Assembly (NCBI GenBank): GCA_030537495.1
Contig: JAUNMH010000015.1
Span: 1 to 32,011, forward strand
From: Clostridia bacterium
GTDB taxonomy: Bacteria; Bacillota; Clostridia; Peptostreptococcales; Anaerovoracaceae
DNA length: 32,011 nt
Direction: 5' to 3'
The first letter of the stretch is position 1; the number at the start of each line of letters is the position of its first letter. Made by a program: the position numbers and the translations under genes. Shown here in pieces: positions 22,590 to 30,049 of the stretch. Under the pieces are notes generated by a model that searched no databases, was not told the origin of the DNA, and worked only from the letters and a program-made list of their open reading frames with translations.

Positions 22590-23894
22590 CTACAGAAGTG
22601 GTGCTACGAAAATAGCGCAAAGTGCGATTGGCACGTTGTAAAGTATAGCTGTAGGAACGCATGTATCCCAAATGTGGTCGTGCTGTCCATCAGCGTTAAG
22701 ACCTGATGTAGGTCCAAGAGTTGTATCTGATGCTGGGGAACCTGCATCACCAAGAGCTGCAGCTGCAGCAATTAGCATTACTGTTCCGCCAACGCTGAAT
22801 CCTAATGTTGAGCAAAGTGGAACATAGAGTACAGCAAGAACTGGGATTGTACCAAATGAAGTTCCGATACCCATTGTGATTACTAGACCGATAAGCATCA
22901 TTACAGCACCTGCAACGATCTTGCTTCCGCCCATAATTCCAAGAGATGCCTGTACTAGTTCTTCAACAGCACCAGTCTCGTTCATTACGTTAGCGTAACC
23001 AGAAGCGATTAGCATTACGAATGCAATTAGTCCCATGATGCTAAGACCGTTAGCGATAACCTTATCTAAGTCCTTAACCTTAACAGCTCCGAATAGTACC
23101 ATGATAATGATACCGGCTAGAGCTCCTAGAGGAAGGGAACCTGTCTTCAAGTTAATAACTAGAGTTCCAAGTGCGGCAACTAATGTAATCCAGTGAGCAG
23201 GCTGCATCTTAAGTTCTTCTGTAGTAACTTCCATACCTGCGATTTCGCGATCTTCATATTCTCTTGGCTTTCTGAAGATGAACCATGCTAATACTAGACC
23301 GATAGCCATTGATGCACCGATTGGCCATGTGTAGTGCCAAATGTCTCCCTGACCGATTGTCATGCCGTTAGCAGTAAGGTTATCAGCAACTAGACCCTGG
23401 AAAATCCATCCGAATCCGAAAGGCAATGCAATATAAGGTGCCTTCAAACCAAAGGATAGTGAACAAGCAGCAGCTCTTCTGTCTAGCTTTAAGTTGTTCA
23501 TTACAGGAAGTAATGCAGGAATCAAAATTGGAATAAATGCGATGTGTACAGGAATAATGTTCTGTGAACAACATGCAATAACTGCTAGAGCTAATAATAA
23601 TGCATACTTTTTCTTACCCAAAAGATGAGCTATCTTCTGTGACAGGATTTCTGTAATACCTGTGTAAGCCATACCAGCTGCTAGAACACCAAGCAGAATG
23701 TAGCTCAGTGCAGTCTGACCATTACCACCCATACCGGCAATAAGTATGTCAATTGTTTCTGTAATACCCATACCAGCAGTAACGCCGGCAACCATTGCAG
23801 AAATAACAAGCGATAATAAAACGTTAATCTTAAGCAGGCACAAAACAATCAGCACTGCAACCCCGATTACTATCGGATTTAATATAATACCCAT
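22590..23894 (-). CDS. Na+/H+ antiporter-family membrane transporter
   Basis: The product is 434 residues from the ATG at 23894; the closer TTG starts lack a spaced ribosome binding site. There are ten or more hydrophobic helices, with the marks of the PF13726/NhaC-like group: CSQNIIPVHIAFIPILIPALL, FGLKAPYIALPFGFGWIFQG, MGIGTSFGTIPVLAVLYVPL and the C-terminal ALGDAGSPASDTTLGPTSGLNADGQHDHIWDTC. Annotation of this family as Na+/H+ antiporter is by homology; some members are thought to carry amino acids, so the substrate is open. It is a single-gene transcript with a strong promoter and an unusual leader (see 23902-24058). The downstream side was altered by the insertion sequence. Confidence 0.85.
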   Translation of the reverse strand: MGIILNPIVIGVAVLIVLCLLKINVLLSLVISAMVAGVTAGMGITETIDILIAGMGGNGQTALSYILLGVLAAGMAYTGITEILSQKIAHLLGKKKYALLLALAVIACCSQNIIPVHIAFIPILIPALLPVMNNLKLDRRAAACSLSFGLKAPYIALPFGFGWIFQGLVADNLTANGMTIGQGDIWHYTWPIGASMAIGLVLAWFIFRKPREYEDREIAGMEVTTEELKMQPAHWITLVAALGTLVINLKTGSLPLGALAGIIIMVLFGAVKVKDLDKVIANGLSIMGLIAFVMLIASGYANVMNETGAVEELVQASLGIMGGSKIVAGAVMMLIGLVITMGIGTSFGTIPVLAVLYVPLCSTLGFSVGGTVMLIAAAAALGDAGSPASDTTLGPTSGLNADGQHDHIWDTCVPTAILYNVPIALCAIFVAPLL

Positions 23895-23901
23895 TAATAA
23901 A

Positions 23902-23943
23902 TCAACTCCTCTCAAGCTTTTGGGCGAAAAAAATATAGCACAT
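23902..23943 (-). CDS. Possible 13-residue leader peptide upstream of the antiporter
   Basis: MCYIFFAQKLERS is read from an ATG at 23943 with GAGGTGG 8 bases upstream, and stops 8 bases before the antiporter ATG, over the antiporter's own ribosome binding site. The site and the ATG lie in or at the edge of a hairpin (GGTGG / CCACC) followed by a T7 run, which looks like an attenuator. The run of Cys-Tyr-Ile-Phe-Phe codons is suggestive of leader-peptide control, but the T-run alone could produce Phe codons. Confidence 0.35.
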   Translation of the reverse strand: MCYIFFAQKLERS

Positions 23944-23959
23944 GGTGGAGACCACCTCG
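23933..23959 (-). promoter_or_regulatory. Attenuator-like hairpin in the antiporter leader
   Basis: GGTGG and CCACC (5 bp, 3-base loop) with outer CAC / GTG pairs are followed on the minus strand by CTATATTTTTTTCG. The position, about 20-45 bases after the promoter start point, fits a leader terminator. Confidence 0.45.
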
Positions 23960-23984
23960 TGTTATCGCTTTAGTGTACTACAAC

Positions 23985-24013
23985 ACTATACAAATAAAGG
24001 TGAGAATTGTCAA
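23985..24013 (-). promoter_or_regulatory. Near-consensus promoter of the antiporter gene
   Basis: A perfect TTGACA (24008-24013), a 17-base spacer and TATAGT (23985-23990) are on the minus strand. GTAC-centred palindromes at 24023-24028, 24034-24039 and 24053-24058 lie upstream and another (23974-23978) is at the start point. Confidence 0.85.
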
Positions 24014-24022
24014 TACGGTTTA

Positions 24023-24058
24023 TGTACAATTTAAGTACATTTTGCGAGTTTCTGTACA
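24023..24058. promoter_or_regulatory. Array of GTAC palindromes upstream of the antiporter promoter
   Basis: TGTACA occurs at 24023-24028 and 24053-24058, and AGTACA at 24034-24039. The centres are 11 and 19 bases apart, i.e. about one and two helical turns, just upstream of the -35. They may bind a regulator. Confidence 0.4.
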
Positions 24059-24101
24059 TTTATTAGGGTATACGCTTATTATTTCGTCATAATTTTGTTG
24101 C

Positions 24102-24133
24102 CAAAAACAAAGAGAGAGCATTTCTACTCTCTC
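24102..24133 (-). terminator. Terminator of pnp
   Basis: GAGAGAG and CTCTCTC (7 bp, 8-base loop, 24112-24133) are followed on the minus strand by TTTGTTTTTGG, about 48 bases after the pnp stop codon. Confidence 0.85.
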
Positions 24134-24180
24134 CTAATTTTATGACATATTTGTTATTTTCTGAAAAATATAAAGCATTT

Positions 24181-26289
24181 TTACAGTAATTCTTTTCTTG
24201 AAAGGTTAATTCTGTTCTGGCTGTCGATTTCTGTAACCTTAACCTTAACGATATCGCCAATGTTCATTACATCTTCAACCTTGTCTACTCTTTCCTTAGC
24301 CATCTTGGAAATGTGAAGAAGGCCTTCCTTACCAGGAAGAATTTCAATGAACGCACCAAAGTTCATGATTCTCTGAACCTTACCTTCGTATACTTCACCA
24401 ACTTCAACTTCCTTAGTAAGAAGTTCGATTTCCTTCTTAGCAGCTTCTGCACCTTCAAGATCAGAGCTGTAGATGCTGATTAAGCCAGGATCATCCTCTG
24501 AAATATCAATCTTAACGCCTGTTTCATCAACAATTCTGTTAATTGTCTTTCCGCCAGGTCCGATAACGATTCTGATTTTATCTGGGTCAATTCTCATAGA
24601 GATGCTTCTTGGAGCGTACTTGGACATTTCCTCTCTTGGTGCTGGAATTTCTTCAAGCATCTGAGACATGATGTACATTCTTCCTGCTCTAGCCTGTTCT
24701 AGTGCCTTTTCAAGAATTTCTCTTGAAAGTCCGTGTACCTTAATATCCATCTGGATTGCAGTAACACCTACTTCAGTACCTGTTACCTTAAAGTCCATGT
24801 CTCCTAGGAAGTCTTCCATACCCTGGATATCGCTTAAGATAGCCATCTTGCTGCTTCCATCCTCTTCAACTCTTTCAATTAGACCCATGGCGATACCTGC
24901 AACCGGTCTCTTTAGAGGTACACCAGCATCCATAAGAGCAAGGCATGAACCACAAGTTGAACCCATGGAAGTTGAACCATTTGAAGATAAAACTTCTGAT
25001 ACAACTCTAATCGCATATGGGAATTCCTCTACACTTGGAAGAACTGGTAGTAAAGCTCTTTCAGCAAGTGCGCCGTGTCCGATTTCTCTTCTTCCTGGAC
25101 TTCTTGGAGACTTAGCTTCTCCTACTGAGTATCCTGGGAAGTTATAGTGATGCATGTATCTCTTTTCAGTCTGTTCTGAAATTCCGTCAATAACCTGTGC
25201 TTCGCTTGCAGGTGCAAGTGTACAAGCTGAAAGAACCTGAGTCTGTCCTCTCTTGAACAGTCCGCTTCCGTGTACTCTTGGAAGTAACTGAGTTTCACAC
25301 CAGATAGGTCTGATTTCGTCAAGCTTTCTGTTGTCAGGTCTGATTCCTTCATCAAGAATCATAGCACGAACTGATTCCTTAGTGATATTGTAAAGAACAT
25401 TAGCAATGTCCTTTTCATTTTCAGGATAGATATCAGCAAAGTGTTCCTTAGTTTCAACTTCAACAGCATCCATGTTGTCAAGTCTTTCCTGCTTGTCAAC
25501 AGTCTGGATAGCTGCCTTCATCTTATCTACAGCATAAGCTCTTACTGCAGCATCGATTTCTTCAGGAACCTTGTATAATTCAGTAGCATCCTTTTCCTTA
25601 CCCACTTCTTCAACGATTGCTTCGATGAATTCAACAATCTTCTTGATTTCTTCATGAGCGAAAAGAATAGCATCGAGCATAATGCTTTCAGGAACTTCAT
25701 TTGCTCCTGCTTCTACCATCATAATTGCTTCCTTAGTACCAGCAACAGTCAAGTTCATTTCTGACTTTTCTCTCTGTTCTAAAGTAGGGTTGATTACGAA
25801 TTCACCGTCAACCATGCCTACACGAACAGAACCTGTTGGTCCATCCCATGGAATATCAGAAGTTGCCAGAGCAACTGATGAACCAATCATTGCCATAATA
25901 TCTGTTTCGCAGTCAGGGTCTACTGACATTACAGTAGCCACAACCACTACGTCATTGTAATATCCCTTAGGGAATAAAGGTCTAAGAGGTCTGTCCATAA
26001 GTCTGGAGCAAAGAATAGCTCTTTCACTTGGTCTTCCTTCTCTCTTAATGAATCCTCCCGGAATCTTTCCTGCTGCATACATTCTCTCTTCGTAGTCACA
26101 GCTTAATGGGAAGAAATCAATGTCAGGTCTTGGTGCCTTAGAAGCACATGCAGTAACGTTAACTACGGATTCGCCATACTTAACCATTACCTGTCCGTTA
26201 GCCTGTTCACAAACCTTTCCGATTTCTAATTCTAATAATCTTCCTCCGATTGCAGTTCTAAAAGTTCTGTAATCTGTAAATCTTGCCAT
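24181..26289 (-). CDS. pnp: Polyribonucleotide nucleotidyltransferase (PNPase)
   Basis: The product is 702 residues, the full family length. It degrades RNA 3' to 5' by phosphorolysis in the cytoplasm. Two RNase PH-like cores are present. The second contains [16 protein letters not shown], the active-site stretch [17 protein letters not shown], and [26 protein letters not shown] domain ([20 protein letters not shown] with GxxG, about 556-590) and an S1 domain ([21 protein letters not shown], about 620-690) follow. The ATG has AAGGAG 10 bases upstream. It lies 110 bases after rpsO, the usual arrangement; the hairpin between them limits read-through and may be a processing site. Confidence 0.97.
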   Translation of the reverse strand: MARFTDYRTFRTAIGGRLLELEIGKVCEQANGQVMVKYGESVVNVTACASKAPRPDIDFFPLSCDYEERMYAAGKIPGGFIKREGRPSERAILCSRLMDRPLRPLFPKGYYNDVVVVATVMSVDPDCETDIMAMIGSSVALATSDIPWDGPTGSVRVGMVDGEFVINPTLEQREKSEMNLTVAGTKEAIMMVEAGANEVPESIMLDAILFAHEEIKKIVEFIEAIVEEVGKEKDATELYKVPEEIDAAVRAYAVDKMKAAIQTVDKQERLDNMDAVEVETKEHFADIYPENEKDIANVLYNITKESVRAMILDEGIRPDNRKLDEIRPIWCETQLLPRVHGSGLFKRGQTQVLSACTLAPASEAQVIDGISEQTEKRYMHHYNFPGYSVGEAKSPRSPGRREIGHGALAERALLPVLPSVEEFPYAIRVVSEVLSSNGSTSMGSTCGSCLALMDAGVPLKRPVAGIAMGLIERVEEDGSSKMAILSDIQGMEDFLGDMDFKVTGTEVGVTAIQMDIKVHGLSREILEKALEQARAGRMYIMSQMLEEIPAPREEMSKYAPRSISMRIDPDKIRIVIGPGGKTINRIVDETGVKIDISEDDPGLISIYSSDLEGAEAAKKEIELLTKEVEVGEVYEGKVQRIMNFGAFIEILPGKEGLLHISKMAKERVDKVEDVMNIGDIVKVKVTEIDSQNRINLSRKELL

Positions 26290-26337
26290 TAATAAACAAC
26301 TCCTTCCTGTTTATTCATCTTCTCCTTGGCGTTAAAC

Positions 26338-26380
26338 TTTTTTTAAAAAAAAATTAATGGCGAGACCCTTAAGCCTCGCC
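26338..26380 (-). terminator. Hairpin between rpsO and pnp
   Basis: GGCGAG and CTCGCC (6 bp with further weak inner pairs; 26359-26380) are followed on the minus strand by ATTAATTTTTTTTT. It lies 20 bases after rpsO and probably acts as a partial terminator. Confidence 0.75.
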
Positions 26381-26399
26381 AAAATCTTTTCAGTATAAA

Positions 26400-26666
26400 C
26401 TACTTTCTTAATCCTAAACGAGCAATAAGATTTCTGTATCTTTCAAGATCATTGTCCTTTAGGTACTTAAGAAGGTTTCTTCTCTGTCCAACCATCTTTA
26501 AAAGACCTCTTCTTGAGTGGTGGTCCTTCTTGTGAACCTTTAAGTGCTCATTAAGATCGTTAATTCTTGCAGTAAGGATAGCAACCTGTACTTCTGGGGA
26601 ACCTGTGTCTCCTTCCTTAATTGCATATTCCTTAATAATGTCGTTCTTCATTTCTTTAGTAATCAT
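26400..26666 (-). CDS. rpsO: 30S ribosomal protein S15
   Basis: The 88-residue length is normal. Family motifs include [41 protein letters not shown] and [21 protein letters not shown]15 binds the 16S rRNA central domain early in 30S assembly. The ATG has AAGGAG 9 bases upstream. The gene has its own promoter inside the end of ribF and a structured leader that may bind S15 itself. Confidence 0.98.
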   Translation of the reverse strand: MITKEMKNDIIKEYAIKEGDTGSPEVQVAILTARINDLNEHLKVHKKDHHSRRGLLKMVGQRRNLLKYLKDNDLERYRNLIARLGLRK

Positions 26667-26693
26667 AATTATTTTCTCCTTTTCTTATATTCG

Positions 26694-26737
26694 CTCTTAC
26701 TGAGTCAAGGTTGGAGTATCCTTTGACTAGGTAAGAG
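26694..26737 (-). promoter_or_regulatory. Structured rpsO leader (candidate S15 autoregulatory site)
   Basis: On the minus strand an outer 7-bp stem CTCTTAC / GTAAGAG encloses AGTCAA / TTGACT and GG / CC with a bulged A, topped by a 9-base loop. The structure ends 14 bases before the ribosome binding site. S15 represses its own mRNA in several bacteria through unrelated leader folds, so the role is inferred from position. Confidence 0.6.
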
Positions 26738-26753
26738 TACACTTAACCTCATT

Positions 26754-26782
26754 AATATATCATATTTTCTTATCTAATGCAA
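26754..26782 (-). promoter_or_regulatory. Promoter of rpsO inside the 3' end of ribF
   Basis: TATATT (26754-26759) with a TGn extension, 17 bases from TTGCAT (26777-26782) on the minus strand. The -35 overlaps the last ribF codons. Confidence 0.6.
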
Positions 26783-27707
26783 GCAAATTTTCATGATATT
26801 CTCTGGCATCCCTGCAATCGCGCAAAATCTGCTCAGAAAGCTCCTCAACATTGTCAAACTTAACTTCGTCGCGGGTTTTCTGCAAGAATTCCACGCTTAT
26901 ATGCTTGCCGTAAAGTTCTTTGTTAAAGTTAAAAATATGTGTCTCCACATTCTTCGCATACTGCCCGATAGTCGGCTTGTGCCCCACATTGGTAACGCTA
27001 GGATAGCGCTTTCCATTATATGTGCAATATGTGACGTACACCCCGTTAGGAGGTGTCACCATGCCCGGGCTAATTACCAGGTTGGACGTTGGAAAACCAA
27101 GCTTTCTGCCAAGTTTATTGCCCACAACTACCTCTCCGTCTATGGCGTAATGTCTTCCCATATACATTTCGCACTTTTCAACCTGTCCCGATGCAATAAG
27201 GGTTCTTATAAGGGAAGAACTTACCACGTCGTCATGAATCTTAAAGGGTGGCATTTCCCATACATCAAAACCCATTTCGACTCCCTTTTCCCTCAAAAAC
27301 TCAGGATTTCCCTTAGCCTTAAAGCCATAATTATAGTTGAAACCACAGAACATATCTTTACCATTACATCTATCAACTAACAATTCCTTGATAAATCTTT
27401 CCGGCTCCATGGTCATAATCTCATGAGTAAACTCAATATTGAAAAGATAATCAACTCCAAGAGATTCGATTATCTCACTTTTCTGACCATCCATAGTAAT
27501 ATTCAGCACAGGTGTCTTTCCCGGTAAAAGATTTCTGGGATGATTTGAAAAGGTGAAAACAGCCGCTTTCAGCCCCTTCTCCCTAGCCTTTTCAACCATA
27601 GCACCAATCAGCGCCTGATGTCCCAGATGAACACCGTCAAAATTTCCAAGAGCAAGTGCCGTTGGCTCAATATCATGTATATCTGTCAGATTTTCAAATG
27701 TAATCAT
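26760..27707 (-). CDS. ribF: Bifunctional riboflavin kinase / FAD synthetase
   Basis: The product is 315 residues, a normal length. The N-terminal FAD synthetase domain has ALGNFDGVHLGHQALI (nucleotidyltransferase HxGH-type site) and, later, the SSSLIRTLIASG motif (about 169-180). The C-terminal riboflavin kinase domain has the motifs GKKLGRKLGFPTSNL-like GNKLGRKLGFPTSN, PPNGVYVTY, and VTNVGHKPTI. It phosphorylates riboflavin to FMN and adenylates FMN to FAD. The ATG follows truB by 3 bases with GGGG-type ribosome binding sequence overlapping the truB stop. Confidence 0.96.
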   Translation of the reverse strand: MITFENLTDIHDIEPTALALGNFDGVHLGHQALIGAMVEKAREKGLKAAVFTFSNHPRNLLPGKTPVLNITMDGQKSEIIESLGVDYLFNIEFTHEIMTMEPERFIKELLVDRCNGKDMFCGFNYNYGFKAKGNPEFLREKGVEMGFDVWEMPPFKIHDDVVSSSLIRTLIASGQVEKCEMYMGRHYAIDGEVVVGNKLGRKLGFPTSNLVISPGMVTPPNGVYVTYCTYNGKRYPSVTNVGHKPTIGQYAKNVETHIFNFNKELYGKHISVEFLQKTRDEVKFDNVEELSEQILRDCRDAREYHENLLALDKKI

Positions 27708-27710
27708 TTT

Positions 27711-28676
27711 CTATCCCCTTATATGAAAAATTTTATCGGCAGCGTAATGTTTCTTCTCGCTGTCGTAGACACCTATTCCAAGGAATCTCTCTTTCCCATC
27801 AATGGGCCCAAAAAGTTTATACCCATTTTTATATGTGTTTGAAACAGGCAGATAGAAATCTCTGTCTGCGTAAAAAGGCTTTTTCACAACCTGGCATTTA
27901 TTCTCCGGCATAGGATTGCCGTTAATAAACTTAAGCCCGCTAAATTCACTGGTCTCAATAACCCCAAACTTATCAAGAGCATCCTCGGACTTATACAGCA
28001 GCGGCTTAATTTCATCTACAGACATGGTGCGAAGCTCTTCGATATCGATGGCCTTGTCTATGGTAAAGACCCCACTAGCCGTACGTTCCAGTCTTGTAAG
28101 TGTGGCTGAACATCCGATTGCATCCCCCACATCCTGGCAAATGGTCCTGATATATGTCCCCTTGGAACATTCAATGCTGAAGCTTACGGTTTTCTCCTCG
28201 CTCTCAAGGTCAATTCCCTCGATTTCAAGGGATTTAATGAAAACCTTTCTGCTCTTCACTTCAACAGTCTTGCCCTCTCTGGCGTACTCATACAGCCTCT
28301 TGCCATTGACCTTAATGGCTGAATACATGGGCGGCTTCTGGTCGATTACTCCAACAAAACTCCCAAAGGCTTCCCTAACCTCTTCTTCTGTAGTCTCCAC
28401 CTCGCTGCGACTAAGAACATTTCCCCATATATCCTGGGTATCAGTCTGCAATCCCAGCAACATAGTACAGCTGTATTTTTTTATGTCCGTATCCAGATAT
28501 TCAATAACCTTAGTACTTCTTCCAATGCAAACTGGCAAAACCCCTGTAGCCATAGGGTCAAGAGTGCCTGTATGCCCAATTTTTTTTATTCCAAGCGTTC
28601 TTCTGCATATGGCAACCACGTCGTGACTTGTCATATTCTGAGGCTTGTTTATATTAAGTATTCCTTCTGTGATCAT
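27711..28676 (-). CDS. truB: tRNA pseudouridine(55) synthase
   Basis: The product is 321 residues. The catalytic Asp40 is in GHTGTLDPMATGVLPVCIG. INKPQNMTSHDVV, KPPMYSAIKVNGKRLYEYAREG and SFSIECSKGTYIRTICQDVG are the other family motifs, and a C-terminal extension of about 90 residues follows. It makes pseudouridine 55 in the T loop of tRNAs. Its ATG overlaps the nrnA stop codon by one base (TAATG), so translation is coupled. Confidence 0.97.
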   Translation of the reverse strand: MITEGILNINKPQNMTSHDVVAICRRTLGIKKIGHTGTLDPMATGVLPVCIGRSTKVIEYLDTDIKKYSCTMLLGLQTDTQDIWGNVLSRSEVETTEEEVREAFGSFVGVIDQKPPMYSAIKVNGKRLYEYAREGKTVEVKSRKVFIKSLEIEGIDLESEEKTVSFSIECSKGTYIRTICQDVGDAIGCSATLTRLERTASGVFTIDKAIDIEELRTMSVDEIKPLLYKSEDALDKFGVIETSEFSGLKFINGNPMPENKCQVVKKPFYADRDFYLPVSNTYKNGYKLFGPIDGKERFLGIGVYDSEKKHYAADKIFHIRG

Positions 28677-29641
28677 TATGCTCCCAGACTTTCAATTAGT
28701 TTTTGTTTAATAATTTCCAGACTTTCAGTAACAGAATGATTAATGGTTGCACCGGCCGCTCTTATGTGTCCACCTCCACCAAAGGAAGCTGCAATTTCAG
28801 CCACATCTGCGTAGCTTTTGGATCTCATGCTGACTTTAGTTGTGTTCTCGTCTTTTTCCTTAAGGAACACTGCAACTTCGACGCCTGCAAGGGCTCTCAG
28901 CTGCTGAACTATGCCTTCTGTTTCTTCCATCATAGCGCCTGTCTCTTCTAGCATTGCCTGTGTCACATAACAAAGGGCACACTTTCCATCTAAAATAGTT
29001 TCCAGTGTTTCTAGTATTTTTCCATTAACCATTAAACGCTGAATGCTGTTGTTTTCATATATTGCAACGCTCACCTTGTTTGCTTCGATTCCACTTTCAT
29101 ATAATTCAGCTACAATTCTATGAGTCTCTTCCGTAGTATTTGAATACTGAAAATTACCTGTATCCGTTGTAATTGCAGCAAATAGAGCTTCCCCTGTTTC
29201 CTTATCAATTGGAAGGTTCATCTCCTTAATCAGCTTAAAAATAAGCTGGCCTGTAGCTGCTGAGCCTGGATCTACGCAATTGTAGTCGCAGAAATTTTCT
29301 GTAGTTCTGTGGTGATCGATGCACACTGTGAGTTTTGATGTTCTGAATTTGTCTACGCGAGCGGGAAATCTACCCTCGTCGCCACAGTCAACACACACGG
29401 AAACGTCAGGACTTCCCATAATGTTCTGGTCCATAGTGCAATAACCGTGGTCCATAAAAGCCAGATTGTCAGGGACCTTGTCCTCAATGAGCACGTAGCA
29501 ATTTTTGCCCGCACTGCGCAAAACCCTGCAAAGAGCCACCGCTGAACCCATTGCATCCCCATCCATATTCAGATGGGGATACAAAAGGATATTTTCAGAA
29601 TTCAAAAGCACGTTTCCGATTTCCTGAAAAGTATTATTCAT
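28676..29641 (-). CDS. nrnA: DHH-family oligoribonuclease / pAp phosphatase
   Basis: The product is 321 residues with the DHH phosphoesterase layout. The N-terminal motif HLNMDGDAMGSAVAL carries the metal-binding residues. The CIDHHRT motif is at about 107-113, GDxxG-type sequences follow (AAITTDTGNF), and the C-terminal DHHA1 domain ends in SFGGGGHIRAAGATI. NrnA degrades short RNA oligonucleotides and dephosphorylates pAp. It lies in its usual place between rbfA and truB, overlapping rbfA by 8 bases. Confidence 0.93.
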   Translation of the reverse strand: MNNTFQEIGNVLLNSENILLYPHLNMDGDAMGSAVALCRVLRSAGKNCYVLIEDKVPDNLAFMDHGYCTMDQNIMGSPDVSVCVDCGDEGRFPARVDKFRTSKLTVCIDHHRTTENFCDYNCVDPGSAATGQLIFKLIKEMNLPIDKETGEALFAAITTDTGNFQYSNTTEETHRIVAELYESGIEANKVSVAIYENNSIQRLMVNGKILETLETILDGKCALCYVTQAMLEETGAMMEETEGIVQQLRALAGVEVAVFLKEKDENTTKVSMRSKSYADVAEIAASFGGGGHIRAAGATINHSVTESLEIIKQKLIESLGA

Positions 29642-30011
29642 TTTCTTTACCTAGTTTTTCAATAACTTCTTCAATATGTCTTCCATAATCCAGTGAGTGG
29701 TCCATCTTAAAGATCAGTTCCGGAATATGTCTAAGTTTAATCTGCTTTCCGATTTCTTTCTTGAAAAGCCCCTTGGCACTGCGAAGTCCTTCGAGGATTT
29801 CTTCCTCTTCAGCTGCTGCTTCCTCACCTTTCTTTGTGGAAATGTAAGTGACAAAACATGTAGCGTAACTTCCGTCTGAGGTAACTTCTACTCCGGAAAG
29901 GCTGATTAGACCATTTGACAGTCTTGGGTCCTTTACTTCTCTAAGAAGCATTTCGCTGATAACCTTGCGAATTTCTTCTCCAAGACGACCCTGTCTATAT
30001 CCTTTTCCCAT
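29634..30011 (-). CDS. rbfA: Ribosome-binding factor A
   Basis: The product is about 125 residues from the ATG at 30011, with GAGGAAG 5 bases upstream; a TTG at 30026 would add 5 residues and is less likely. Motifs: YRQGRLGEEIRKVISEMLLREVKDPRL and, near the end, IKLRHIPELIFKMDHSLDYG. RbfA helps 16S rRNA maturation and 30S assembly, notably in the cold. An acidic insert (KKGEEAAAEEEE) sits in the middle. It follows infB by 38 bases. Confidence 0.95.
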   Translation of the reverse strand: MGKGYRQGRLGEEIRKVISEMLLREVKDPRLSNGLISLSGVEVTSDGSYATCFVTYISTKKGEEAAAEEEEILEGLRSAKGLFKKEIGKQIKLRHIPELIFKMDHSLDYGRHIEEVIEKLGKENE

Positions 30012-30049
30012 ATTTCTTCCTCGCAATTATCTTCATCTGCAGTACCTTC

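Noticed and set aside
24668..25147. A 159-codon plus-strand frame opposite pnp
   Set aside because: Lies fully inside pnp, whose frame is established; no ribosome binding site.
26793..27380. A 195-codon plus-strand frame opposite ribF
   Set aside because: Antisense to a well supported gene, with no ribosome binding site or family resemblance.
27916..28626. A 236-codon plus-strand frame opposite truB
   Set aside because: truB is certain from its motifs; the antisense frame has no ribosome binding site and no recognisable domain.
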